Source of the DNA: Draconibacterium sp.
GTDB taxonomy: Bacteria > Bacteroidota > Bacteroidia > Bacteroidales > Prolixibacteraceae
Length of the DNA: 57,133 nt
Direction of reading: 5' to 3'
NCBI GenBank assembly: GCA_016705335.1
Contig: JADIYN010000037.1
Coordinates: 1 to 57,133, forward strand
A program made the position numbers and the translations under genes. A model generated the notes under the pieces. The model had not been told where the DNA came from. It was given only the letters and a program-made list of their open reading frames with translations, and made no database searches. Within the stretch, counting starts at the first letter, position 1; every line of letters starts with the position of its first letter. Positions 1 through 7,766 of the stretch are shown piece by piece.

Positions 1-222
1 TACTTCTTGGCTTTCTTCGCATTAGCTACCTTCCTGTCGTATGGAGATTGATTTGTCGGCTTTAGTGATATGTTATTTTCACTTGCTTTAGCCGCAACAG
101 CATCTTTTGTCCGACCGAGTTCATGGGCGATTAGTCCAGTTGGAGTATTTCCAGTTGCTAATTTTTTCAACTCCTTAATTTCAGTAGGGTCAATGTTTAC
201 CGTGATTTTAGGTTTCTGTCAT
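1..222 (-). CDS. small SANT/Myb-like helix-turn-helix protein, shifted at start, runs to window edge
   Basis: Reading the minus strand from the ATG at 222-220 gives about 73 residues containing IKELKKLATGNTPTGLIAHE, LGRTKDAVAAKA and ISLKPTNQSPYDRK, with a basic tail ending AKKAKK. This resembles small bacterial SANT/Myb-like proteins in which a helix with LGRT.DAV is followed by a conserved LKPTNQSPY segment. Such proteins are presumed DNA-binding, but the function is not known to me. The ATG and the body are out of frame by one base: the body frame has a TGA directly before its first codon at 218-216, so one indel must lie between the ATG and position 218. The last complete codon is 5-3, and the window edge shows TA, probably the first two bases of the stop codon. 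Confidence 0.65.
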
Positions 223-466
223 TGTTTTTAAATGTTAGTTTATGAATATCTTTTGCGGTTGTCTTTTTGTTTATAACTAGCTAACTAATATCCAAGTTAT
301 TATACTTTTTTTCATTTTTTTTCATCTGATTTCTTTTTGTAATAATGTAAATCAATAGGTAATCTTTTTTTTGAGCGGGAAAACTGTAATTGTTTTTAAG
401 GTTGCCAGTTCATGTCAGGTTAATTTTTACCGAAGATAGAAAAAAGCTGAATAGCTGAGGTTTACG

Positions 467-487
467 GGGAGTAAAATTTTATGTTAT
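467..487 (+). repeat. left copy of a direct repeat flanking the palindrome array
   Basis: GGGAGTAAAATTTTATGTTAT occurs here and recurs with two changes at 1091-1112. The two copies bracket about 600 bp that holds the 21-bp tandem array and a GC-richer hairpin segment. The 223-466 stretch upstream shows no gene or clear signal. Confidence 0.6.
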
Positions 488-589
488 ATTTTTTTTCTCA
501 ATTTATACCCTCAAACACACGCTTTTATACCTTTATATTCTGTTTACACAATATTCTTTATACTACCTCGGAATATCAAATTAGTACCT

Positions 590-960
590 CAGAGAAAACT
601 AATTAGATTTTCTCTCCAGAGAAACTAATTAGTTTTAGAGAACTAATTAGTACTTCGGAGAAACTAATTAGTACTTCAGAGAAACTAATTAGTACCTCAG
701 AGAAACTAATTAGTACTTCAGAGAAACTAATTAAGTACCTCAGAGAAACTAATTAGTACTTCAGAGAAACTAATTAGTACTTCAGAGAAACTAATTAGTA
801 CTTCGGAGAAACTAATTAGTACCTCAGAGAAACTAATTAGTACTTCAGAGAACTAATTAGTACTTCAGAGAACTAATTAGTACTTCAGAGAAACTAATTA
901 GTACTTCGGAGAAACTAATTAGTACTTCCGAGGTACTAATTAGTACCTCAGAGAAACTAA
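590..960. repeat. array of about 18 x 21-bp units, each with palindrome ACTAATTAGT
   Basis: The unit is GAGAAACTAATTAGTACYTCRG with minor variants (TTCA, TTCG, CCTC before GAG). A few units are 20 or 22 bp because of A-run length changes. Each unit carries the perfect 10-bp dyad ACTAATTAGT. The 21-bp period equals two turns of B-DNA, so all dyads face the same side of the helix. There are no spacers, so this is not CRISPR. The minus-strand open frame across it only translates the repeat as FSEVLIS and is not a credible gene. It could be an array of protein-binding sites (partition, nucleoid or replication type) or a simple minisatellite. Confidence 0.85.
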
Positions 961-1005
961 TGGGTACTTTGGAGGTAACCCTCACTGGCGCGATATTGCA
1001 AACCG

Positions 1006-1071
1006 TGCCTTGCCCTGGAAGGGCAAATAGTTTTTTCTTTTTTAAAGCAAGGCATCTCACCTGAGGCGAGA
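1006..1071. repeat. nested inverted repeats beside the array
   Basis: TGCCTTG (1006-1012) and CAAGGCA (1048-1054) are inverted. Inside them TTGCCC-TGGAA-GGGCAA (1010-1026) forms a hairpin, and an imperfect palindrome TCTCACCTGAGGCGAGA follows at 1055-1071. The segment is richer in G+C than its surroundings and lies between the array and the right direct repeat. It may be an end or relic of a mobile element, but no transposase is present. Confidence 0.4.
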
Positions 1072-1090
1072 CAGACCAGTGCCAGCGCTC

Positions 1091-1112
1091 GGGAAGTAAA
1101 ATCTTATGTTAT
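1091..1112 (+). repeat. right copy of the direct repeat flanking the palindrome array
   Basis: GGGAAGTAAAATCTTATGTT (then AT) matches the copy at 467-487 apart from one extra A and one T-to-C change. Confidence 0.6.
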
Positions 1113-1135
1113 CAAATCAGCTGATTTGCTTTAGT

Positions 1136-1462
1136 TCAGTGTGACACTATTTTTAATCCAACAATCGACATTATCAGTGTTGTTAGGAAAAAAAGTCGCA
1201 TGAAACTGGCTGGTTCTTTAAACACAAAAATTCCTGCCAAAACAGTTCCAACGGCTCCAATACCTGTCCAAACGGCATAAGCTGTTCCGATGGGTAAAGT
1301 TTGGGTTGCTTTTACCAGCAGTGTCATACTGATGCCAAGCGTGATGAGAAAGCCAGCATACCAAAAGTATATTTCGTTACCTGTTGTTTCTTTTGCTTTT
1401 CCCAGGCAGAATGCAAATGCCACTTCAAAGAGTCCGGCAATAATTAAAATAATCCAATTCAT
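1136..1462 (-). CDS. small multidrug resistance (SMR) family exporter, Gdx/SugE-like
   Basis: This 108-residue, four-helix membrane protein starts MNWIILIIAGLFEVAFA, with the conserved membrane glutamate at residue 13. It has the family signature LPIGTAYAVWTGIGAVGTVL around residues 56-75. The IGTAYAVWTGIGA segment and the acidic residue after the third helix (FKEPAS) are closer to the SugE/guanidinium-exporter branch than to EmrE. Full length and intact. It would export small cations (guanidinium or quaternary amines) in exchange for protons as a dimer. It stands alone. I see no guanidine riboswitch in the roughly 120 bp upstream, so the exact substrate remains open. Confidence 0.85.
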   Translation of the reverse strand: MNWIILIIAGLFEVAFAFCLGKAKETTGNEIYFWYAGFLITLGISMTLLVKATQTLPIGTAYAVWTGIGAVGTVLAGIFVFKEPASFMRLFFLTTLIMSIVGLKIVSH

Positions 1463-1633
1463 TTTTTTCTTTTTTAGTTAAAGATACCCGATTTTAATGT
1501 CAACTAAAGAACATATATCCCACTGTATTGGTTTGCAGGGTACTTTTTAAGTGTTACTTCTCTTTATTTCTTAAAACCAAGAATGGGTTGGAATAAGCTT
1601 GGAGCATATTTGAACTTTTTAAACTATTTACTG

Positions 1634-1704
1634 CCACAGATTTTCAGGATTTACCACAGATTGTTTTTCTGAAATCTGTGTTTATCCGTGTAATCTGTGT
1701 TCTA
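1634..1704. repeat. dispersed CCACAGATT/AATCTGTG inverted-repeat element
   Basis: Two copies of CCACAGATT are followed by AAATCTGTG and AATCTGTG. Such wording (ATCTGTG around ATCCGTGTAATCTGTG) is a common dispersed intergenic element in Bacteroidota. It lies just past the 3' end of the TonB-receptor gene, where its folding could act as a weak terminator. The rest of 1463-1713 holds nothing else I can recognise. Confidence 0.55.
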
Positions 1705-1713
1705 AAAAAAGTA

Positions 1714-3742
1714 TTAATTAAAAATCTTTATCCCCACATAAAAGTTTCGTGGTTTTGCGGGGCCGTAAATGTAGCCGCTGTCGCGGTATTTACCCTTGTC
1801 GAAATCATTTTGGTACTGATCGAAAATATTTCCGGCTCCTCCAAAAAACTCAATTGAAGAATCCAGTCTTTTCGAAGAAACTGTATATGAAATTTTAATG
1901 TTCGTTTCCATAAAATCAGGTGATTCGAATAAAATATCATTTTCAGGTGTAGCGTCCATGTCAAAGTGTAGTAGCCATATGAATTGGGCGCGCGCAAAAA
2001 CTAGGTTTCCCCGGGCAGTTCTTCCGACCACTGAACAGCTTTGTCATACATGCTTTTCTGAAGTGTTATTCCTGTTTCGGCCTGTAAAGTACGGTTGTAG
2101 TTGGCCCGTAATTCAAGGGTCGCACCCATAACATTGCTTGTGCCGCCATTCTGTTTTTGCATAATCGAGTTTCCGGCTTCATCTGTTGCAACTTCTTCCA
2201 AAATAAAGGCATCTTTCAGTTTTGTATAAAACCCTTCGAGCGTAAATCCTACAATATGTTTTTCTGTTGGTTTGTCCCAGTTGAGCGAGGCAGTCCAGCT
2301 TTGCGAACGCTCTTCCTTTAAATCATCAGCAAGTTGAATGGTTTGAATTCCGCCTCCTGCAAAGGCAATGTGCATATCGGCATCAAAAGCCTGCGGCGCC
2401 CGAAACCCGGTTGACCACGAAACACGCAACTGTAGAAACGAAACACGTGGGTTAAAAATCATGTTGTCAACAAAATTGTGTTTGTCGGCGCGTACTCCTG
2501 TAAGCAAAGTGGCTTTTTTTGTTACAGCCCAATCGCTTTGAATAAATGTGCCAAAGTTGCGCGAGTTCTGATCGGTTAAGTAATTGTAGGTTTTTATTTC
2601 ATCAAAAACATCATCCACAACATACTCAGCGCCAAAAGTAAGCACATTTATACCCTGAATAAAATCATAAAGCGTGTGGTTTAACTGCGACCCAACCTGG
2701 TATGTGTAGTTTTTTGAAGTGCCGTAAGGCGGGTTACTGTTGTATTCCAACTTGCCCGCTTCATCATCGGGAGAAATACCTGTGAAATGTTTTCTGTCTG
2801 TATTTTGTCCCGCAACATAAACTGCAAAAGTGGTTTGATTATCATCGCTTGTTAACTCATAATCAACGCCACCAGTTAAAATGTTGTGTGTTCTTTCTTC
2901 CGATTGCTCTGCAAGGTACGATGGTTCGGTAATCATTTCGCCGCCATAACGAAATTCGTGCATACTCGAAAAGCTAGCTTCAATTTTTTGGTTTTCATCG
3001 AGTTTAAAAAACGAATTGATGCCAAACGAATTATTATACAACTCCGGAAGTTCAGAATAATTATCGCCGTTGTGGTCATACCAGTCGCGCTTTTTGTAAG
3101 TTGTGTACAAGGCCATTCCTGCATTTCTTTTTGCGAAAGGGCAGTCAATGTTCCGTTAACCGAAAAATCGTTGGCATTGCCGCCAATCAAATTTTCATTC
3201 ATGGCAACTTTATACGAATTGCGTTGCGGCATTTTTGTTATAATATTTACGGTTCCGCCAATAGCGCTCGAACCGTACAAAGCCGATGCGCCACCGCGAA
3301 CAATTTCAATGCGTTCAACCATTTCTGTCGGCATCTGTTCAAGCCCGTACAAACCGGTTAACGGACTGAAAACAGAGCGGCTGTTTATTAAAATCTGACT
3401 GTAAGCGCCGCCCAGGCCGTTCATTCTGAGTTGCGAATCGAATTTTACTTCGATGGTTTTATTTGGCTCTAGTTTTACAACTTGTTTTTCAGTTTTGTAA
3501 CCAACCATTTTTGCCACAAGCGTAAATTCTCCGATAGGTAAATCAATCAGCATATAATGGCCGGTTACATCGGTTGTAGTGCCAAAGTTTGTGTTTTCAA
3601 GAAAAATATTTACAAACGGAATGTGTTCTCCTTTCGAAACAACATGGCCTGTAATTACGGCGTCGTTGTGTTCCTGTCCATCTGAAATTGTTGAAAAAAT
3701 AATAAATGCAAATAATAAAATCAGTTTATAATAATATTTCAT
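1714..3742 (-). CDS. TonB-dependent outer-membrane receptor, broken by shifts and small deletions
   Basis: Three frame segments make one receptor: 3742 to about 3110, about 3116 to 2025, and about 2031 to 1714. The first carries a Sec signal peptide (MKYYYKLILLFAFIIFSTIS), a carboxypeptidase-regulatory-like domain (GHVVSKGEHIPFVNIFLENT) and a plug remnant (RMNGLGGAYSQILINSRSVF, EIVRGGASALYGSSAIGGTV). The second and third form the barrel (STGFRAPQAFDADMHIAF) and end PRNFYVGIKIFN. The TonB box and first half of the plug, about 70-80 residues expected between KFDS and QLRMNGL, are missing. Shorter gaps appear in NPRVSF/LQLRVSW and near the C terminus. Homologues of this type import metal chelates, vitamins or colicin-like ligands; the substrate is not readable. 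The upstream gap 3743-3938 has no evident gene. Confidence 0.8.
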
Positions 3743-3938
3743 TGTTGAACTTTAATGTTTGAGAATAAACATATATTATAGTTTTTTGTTGATGAATAAA
3801 GTGTTTTAAAAGTTCATTTACACAAGAAAACAGCAAAAAAAATTAAAAAAATGATTGCGATAGAACTTTTATTTTGTTGCCATTCAACCATTTTATATGA
3901 TTTTTTGTTAACATTCCGAGAATAAGACAATCAGGTAT

Positions 3939-3969
3939 TTTGTTGTATTCTTTAAAATGACTTATTTTG
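3939..3969 (+). promoter_or_regulatory. Bacteroidota-type promoter for the FKBP gene
   Basis: TTTG at 3939-3942 and TTATTTTG at 3962-3969 lie 19 bp apart, close to the -33 TTTG / -7 TAnnTTTG pattern. They sit about 32 bp upstream of the ATG at 4002. Confidence 0.45.
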
Positions 3970-4001
3970 CACCAAATCTTGAAAATTAAAAAAATATTAA
4001 A

Positions 4002-4307
4002 ATGTTGGAAATAGGAAAATACGCAATGGTTACGTTGACATACGACTTGCATGTTGACGATGAAAATGGGGAAATGATAGAGCAGGCGACAGAAACACAA
4101 CCATTGGAATTTTTATATGGTGCAGGTGCTATGTTGCCTAAGTTTGAGTCTCAACTGGCAGGCTTACGTGAAGGTGAACCATTTACAATTAAGTTGAGTA
4201 AAAATGATGCTTACGGCGAAGTTAACGAAGAAGCAGTAGTTTTTGTGGCTGCTAATCGCTATTTTGATTATTGGTTCGATTTAATTATTTTAACCTCGTT
4301 TTCATAA
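4002..4307 (+). CDS. FKBP-type peptidyl-prolyl isomerase, SlyD-like, truncated
   Basis: Residues 1-80 are a clear SlyD-type FKBP N-terminal half (MVTLTYDLHVDDENGEMIEQ, LEFLYGAGAMLPKFESQLAG, LREGEPFTIKLSKNDAYGEV). Intact homologues continue with the IF chaperone domain and the closing FKBP strand to about 170-200 residues. Here the frame runs into an unrelated AT-rich tail (RYFDYWFDLIILTSFS) and stops inside the terminator. A deletion of roughly 250-300 bp with its junction near 4240 is the simplest explanation, either a real loss or an assembly collapse. The protein as read should not fold as an active isomerase. Confidence 0.7.
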   Translation: MLEIGKYAMVTLTYDLHVDDENGEMIEQATETQPLEFLYGAGAMLPKFESQLAGLREGEPFTIKLSKNDAYGEVNEEAVVFVAANRYFDYWFDLIILTSFS

Positions 4308-4332
4308 GCTGTTTTGGAAAACGAGGTTTTTT
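4292..4332 (+). terminator. intrinsic terminator after the FKBP gene
   Basis: A perfect 12-bp stem AACCTCGTTTTC/GAAAACGAGGTT (4292-4303 with 4317-4328) has a 13-nt loop and is followed by a T run. It separates the FKBP gene from aroC, whose ATG lies only 8 bp beyond the T run. Confidence 0.85.
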
Positions 4333-4339
4333 TATATTT

Positions 4340-5413
4340 ATGAATACATTTGGTCACATATTTCGATTGACATCATTTGGCGAATCACATGGTCGCGGAA
4401 TAGGTGGAATTATTGATGGTTGCCCGGCTGGTTTGGAATTGGATATTTCATTAATCCAGAATGACCTGGCTCGAAGAAAACCTGGTCAATCGAAAATCAC
4501 AACCCAACGTCAGGAACCCGATCAGGTTGAATTTCTTTCAGGTGTATTTGAAGGTAAAACACAGGGAACACCAATTGCCTTTGCCATTTGGAATAAAGAC
4601 CAGCATTCAAATGATTACAACGATCTGAAAGATGTTTTCAGGCCTTCTCATGCTGATTTTACTTATATCCAAAAGTATGGTACGCGTGATTATCGTGGCG
4701 GTGGACGATCTTCGGCGCGTGAAACAATCGCCCGGGTTGTTGCAGGTGCAATAGCAAAACAAATTCTGAGTAAAGTTGGTGTTACAGTTCAGGCTTTTGT
4801 GTCGCAGGTTGGCGAAATAAAACTTGAAAAGTCATATACTGAACTTGATCTTTCAAAAACTGAAGATAATATTGTTAGATGCCCTGATGCTGAAACTGCT
4901 GAAAAAATGATTGCCCGCATTATCGCTGCCGGAAACGACAATGACACTGTTGGCGGCGTTATTACAGGAGTTGCTAAAGGTGTTCCAACCGGATGGGGAG
5001 AACCAGTTTTTAATAAACTTCATGCCGATCTTGGATTTGCAATGCTTGGAATTAACGCCGTGAAAGGCTTTGAATATGGATCAGGTTTCGAGGGAACAAA
5101 ATTAAGTGGTTCTCAACACAATGATGTTTTTATTCAAACTGAAAAGGGAGTTCGAACCAAAACAAACAATTCAGGTGGTATTCAGGGGGGCATTTCAAAT
5201 GGTGAGGATATCTATTTTAATGTGGCCTTTAAACCGATTGCCACTCTGCTAAAAGAACAAAAAACTGTTGATATAAACAGTAACGAAATTACAATTAACC
5301 CTAAAGGAAGACACGATCCATGTGTTTTGCCACGTGCTGTTCCAATTGTGGAAGCCATGGCAGCTTTAGTACTTATTGATCATTATCTATTAAATAAATT
5401 AAACTCAATTTAA
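4340..5413 (+). CDS. aroC: chorismate synthase
   Basis: Converts 5-enolpyruvylshikimate-3-phosphate to chorismate with reduced FMN, the last common step to aromatic amino acids, folate and menaquinone. The 357-residue product starts MNTFGHIFRLTSFGESHGRG. It shows the family signatures GESHG at the N terminus, GTRDYRGGGRSSARET around 125-140 and GRHDPC near the C terminus. I chose the ATG at 4340, since the longer frame upstream runs through the preceding terminator. Intact. The DUF134 gene follows after one base, so the two are probably cotranscribed. Confidence 0.96.
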   Translation: MNTFGHIFRLTSFGESHGRGIGGIIDGCPAGLELDISLIQNDLARRKPGQSKITTQRQEPDQVEFLSGVFEGKTQGTPIAFAIWNKDQHSNDYNDLKDVFRPSHADFTYIQKYGTRDYRGGGRSSARETIARVVAGAIAKQILSKVGVTVQAFVSQVGEIKLEKSYTELDLSKTEDNIVRCPDAETAEKMIARIIAAGNDNDTVGGVITGVAKGVPTGWGEPVFNKLHADLGFAMLGINAVKGFEYGSGFEGTKLSGSQHNDVFIQTEKGVRTKTNNSGGIQGGISNGEDIYFNVAFKPIATLLKEQKTVDINSNEITINPKGRHDPCVLPRAVPIVEAMAALVLIDHYLLNKLNSI

Positions 5414-5414
5414 A

Positions 5415-5828
5415 ATGCCCAGAAAAAAACGTTTCAGAAGAATTCAGGTACCCCCGGTTATTAAAGGAATGTCAGTATATGGAGTTAGAGGAAGGAAATC
5501 AAATGAGGTTATTCTTCATCTTGAAGAGTATGAAGCAATCAGGTTACTTGATTACCAAAATCTGACACAGGAGGAAGCAGCGGTTTTTATGGATGTTTCG
5601 AGACCAACTTTAACGCGCATTTATGAGGAAGCCCGAAATAAAGTAGCAACAGCTTTTGTTGAAGGTCGCGATCTGCTTTTTCGTGGTGGTGACATTTATT
5701 TCGATAAAAACTGGTATAAGTGCAATTCATGCCAGGCAAGTTTCAGCGATTATTCTGATAAAGTTTCCAATTGTCCGGTATGTAATTCAGAGGATTTAAT
5801 TTCTTTGAACGAGTACTACTCCAAATAA
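5415..5828 (+). CDS. DUF134 family DNA-binding protein with zinc-ribbon end
   Basis: 137 residues. The N-terminal part (RIQVPPVIKGMSVYGVRGRK) and a sigma-70 region-4-like helix-turn-helix (YEAIRLLDYQNLTQEEAAVF, MDVSRPTLTRIYEEARNKVA) define DUF134. The C terminus adds a four-cysteine ribbon (CNSC...CPVC). Members are predicted regulators, often found near NifX/ferredoxin or redox genes. Here the gene follows aroC directly, so a link with aromatic metabolism is only positional. Intact. Confidence 0.88.
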   Translation: MPRKKRFRRIQVPPVIKGMSVYGVRGRKSNEVILHLEEYEAIRLLDYQNLTQEEAAVFMDVSRPTLTRIYEEARNKVATAFVEGRDLLFRGGDIYFDKNWYKCNSCQASFSDYSDKVSNCPVCNSEDLISLNEYYSK

Positions 5829-5841
5829 AATTCTGCAGATT

Positions 5842-5947
5842 TATATAAAAAAAAGCCACCGGGTCATTACCCGGTGGCACCCAATTAAGTTGTGATAAAA
5901 CCAGAGCCTAGCACACTAGGTGATGCAAGTTACGGCTTTTTATATAT
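5842..5947 (-). ncRNA. candidate small RNA with its own intrinsic terminator
   Basis: On the minus strand the segment ends in a perfect 10-bp GC-rich hairpin (5855-5878, GCCACCGGGT with tetraloop AATG on that strand) followed by eight T residues (5854-5847). No minus-strand gene lies upstream that would need it. A second hairpin CCTAG-TGTG-CTAGG maps to 5920-5907, and the outer ends GGCTTTTTATATA (5934-5946) and TATATAAA...AGCC (5842-5857) can also pair. This fits an RNA of about 100 nt. On the plus strand the same DNA would fold but lacks a T run after the GC-rich hairpin. The remainder of 5829-6148 holds no ORF. Confidence 0.45.
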
Positions 5948-6121
5948 GCAAGTCAATAGTTTACTGTAATTTAGTTGGTGCTTGCTTATGTTTATCAGAC
6001 AGGTTTTAACTACTCATTTTCTTTGTTTTAATATATGTAGTTTTAATCATTTGTAAGAATAATCATTGATTTTCCTATGCCTGAATTGATTAATAACATA
6101 AGAGTTTAAAATTCGTTTTTT

Positions 6122-6129
6122 TATATTTG
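6122..6129 (+). promoter_or_regulatory. -7 box for the PepSY operon
   Basis: TATATTTG matches TAnnTTTG and lies 20 bp before the ATG at 6149. No convincing -33 TTTG is seen. Confidence 0.45.
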
Positions 6130-6148
6130 CAGCCAAAAAATCTCAAAA

Positions 6149-6700
6149 ATGATATTTCGAAAGCTGTTAAGAATTTTGCATCGCGATTTTGGTTATTTTA
6201 TTGTGGGCATGACAATCGTTTATGCCTTGTCAGGTATTTATTTAAATCACCGACATGATTTTAACCCCGATTACAAAATATTTATTACCGATTTTAAAGT
6301 CGAATTGCCGGGAAAGACTGAATTAACTGCTACCGATGTTAAAACTGCATTGAAAACTGTGGATGAAGATGTGGTTTACAAAAAGCATTATTTAAACAAT
6401 CAAGGGAATATCAAGATATTTATTGAAAACGGCGAGGCTGTAATTGATCCGGAAACGGGAAAAGGTACAATGCAATATTTACAGAGACGGCCTTTTATAT
6501 TTTCTATTAATAAATTGCATCGCGCAACTTTAGGTTCCATGTGGAAATGGGTAAGTGATCTTATGGCAGTTATCCTGATTTTTGTTGCAGTTTCAGGACT
6601 ATTCATATTGAAAGGAAAACGTGGATTTAAGCGTTGGGGATGGTGGTTAATGGCTGCCGGAATTGTTGTACCTTTGGTTTTTGCATTGATTTATATTTAA
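6149..6700 (+). CDS. PepSY-associated TM helix membrane protein
   Basis: 183 residues. It has an N-terminal helix (FGYFIVGMTIVYALSGIYLN) preceded by RKLLRILHRDFG, a periplasmic PepSY-like part that includes IFIENGEAVIDPETGKG, and two C-terminal helices (VSDLMAVILIFVAVSGLFIL and GWWLMAAGIVVPLVFALIYI). This is the compact PepSY-TM architecture often found beside iron-uptake or redox genes; the molecular role is unknown. It is followed after about 17 bp by a lipoprotein gene and probably shares its transcript. Confidence 0.82.
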   Translation: MIFRKLLRILHRDFGYFIVGMTIVYALSGIYLNHRHDFNPDYKIFITDFKVELPGKTELTATDVKTALKTVDEDVVYKKHYLNNQGNIKIFIENGEAVIDPETGKGTMQYLQRRPFIFSINKLHRATLGSMWKWVSDLMAVILIFVAVSGLFILKGKRGFKRWGWWLMAAGIVVPLVFALIYI

Positions 6701-6717
6701 CTTAAAATTGAATGGAT

Positions 6718-7230
6718 ATGAAAAAATTACTGTTTTTTGGAGTTGTTACAATTTTGTTTTTTGGTTGCGGTATGCAAAGTAAAAACCAGCAGAAAACTGA
6801 AGAAAAACCAGTGGAAGCTGTTGTTTTAACTGTTGATGAATTATATCAGAATGCGGCTGAAATGGCCGACAAGGAGGTAGTTGTAAAAGGAACTGTGATG
6901 CATGTTTGTAAAGAGGGTGGTGCACGGTGTTTTTTGATGGGGAGCAACGAAGAAATAAATATCCGGGTTGAAGCTGGTGAAAAAATTGGCGCCTTTTCGC
7001 AGGAACAAATGGGTAGTGAGGTAGAAATCGCTGGTATTTTAAAAGTAGTTAAAACAGAAGCGGATGCTCACAATCCTGGAAAGGAACATGGAGAAGGAGA
7101 AACTGAAAATATAAACGATACTGTTGCTGAAAATGCACATAAAATTATTGCTGAATCGCAGGAAGCTGCTGAAGTCGTTTATTTTATTGAAGGTTTAACA
7201 GTTAAAGAAAATATAAAGGAAATAAATTAA
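6718..7230 (+). CDS. lipoprotein with OB-fold-like domain
   Basis: The start MKKLLFFGVVTILFFGCGMQ gives a lipoprotein signal with the lipidated Cys in FFGCG; an ATG two codons earlier is possible. Residues about 35-110 (ELYQNAAEMADKEVVVKGTV, MHVCKEGGARCFLMG, MGSEVEIAGILKVVKTEADA) look like the small nucleic-acid-type OB fold seen in bacterial lipoproteins. A Cys pair (VCKEGGARC) and a His/Glu-rich stretch (AHNPGKEHGEGE) suggest metal contact, which is inference. It pairs with the PepSY protein. Intact, ending at a strong terminator. Confidence 0.65.
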   Translation: MKKLLFFGVVTILFFGCGMQSKNQQKTEEKPVEAVVLTVDELYQNAAEMADKEVVVKGTVMHVCKEGGARCFLMGSNEEINIRVEAGEKIGAFSQEQMGSEVEIAGILKVVKTEADAHNPGKEHGEGETENINDTVAENAHKIIAESQEAAEVVYFIEGLTVKENIKEIN

Positions 7231-7267
7231 AATAAAAAAGGAGGACCAGCAGTCCTCCTTTTTTATT
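7231..7267. terminator. bidirectional terminator between convergent genes
   Basis: A perfect 16-bp stem (AATAAAAAAGGAGGAC with its complement) has a 5-nt loop and A/T runs on both sides. It serves the lipoprotein gene on plus and msrB on minus. The msrB stop codon lies inside it. Confidence 0.9.
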
Positions 7268-7721
7268 TCTTTTCATCGGGAACGAAAAGCAACGAAACCG
7301 AGTTAACGCAATGTCGTGTATTTTTATTTGTAAAACCTTCTCCGTAAAAAACATGGCCTAAATGACCGCCACAATTGTTACATGTAATTTCAGTACGCCT
7401 TCCATCGGCATCAGTAGTTTTTAAAACTGCACCCTCAATTTCATCGTCAAAACTTGGCCAACCACAATCTGAATTAAATTTGTCATTCGACTTGTAAAGT
7501 GCAGCACCACAGCGTTTGCAGGTATAAGTTCCCTTTCCTTTAAAATCGGTATATTCTCCTGTAAACGGTCGTTCAGTGCCTTTTTCAACAATTACATATT
7601 TCTCAAAATCTGTCAGCTTTCTGTATTCAGTTTTTTCGCCCACCTTTCCCTCCTTGTTTTTTTCCTGTGCACTTGTTGAAATAACGATGCACAATGTTAA
7701 TATCACCAAAACTGTTTTCAT
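7263..7721 (-). CDS. msrB: peptide-methionine (R)-S-oxide reductase, exported
   Basis: Reduces methionine-R-sulfoxide in proteins. The 152-residue product has a Sec signal (MKTVLVILTLCIVISTSAQE), so repair takes place in the envelope. It shows the zinc pairs CKRC and CNNC, the core GWPSFDDEI and GGHLGHVF, and the catalytic Cys in TRHCVNS. Intact and of normal length; it stands alone. Confidence 0.93.
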   Translation of the reverse strand: MKTVLVILTLCIVISTSAQEKNKEGKVGEKTEYRKLTDFEKYVIVEKGTERPFTGEYTDFKGKGTYTCKRCGAALYKSNDKFNSDCGWPSFDDEIEGAVLKTTDADGRRTEITCNNCGGHLGHVFYGEGFTNKNTRHCVNSVSLLFVPDEKK

Positions 7722-7766
7722 AACAATGTTAACAAATCAAGCTGAATTTTAGTTTACCATAAATTC

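Noticed and set aside
590..960. CRISPR array
   Set aside because: Units follow each other without unique spacers, and no cas gene is present.
857..1060. 67-residue minus-strand ORF with FSEVLIS repeats
   Set aside because: It is only the 21-bp array read as 7-codon units; unit lengths of 20 and 22 bp elsewhere in the array break any frame, and no start signal or homology is seen.
1006..1071. Integron attC site
   Set aside because: The nested inverted repeats lack the conserved R and L box cores, and no integrase or cassette-like ORF is nearby.
1463..1600. Guanidine riboswitch before the SMR gene
   Set aside because: The sequence upstream of the start is AT-rich with no ACGR/GGGA-type guanidine motifs or strong stems.
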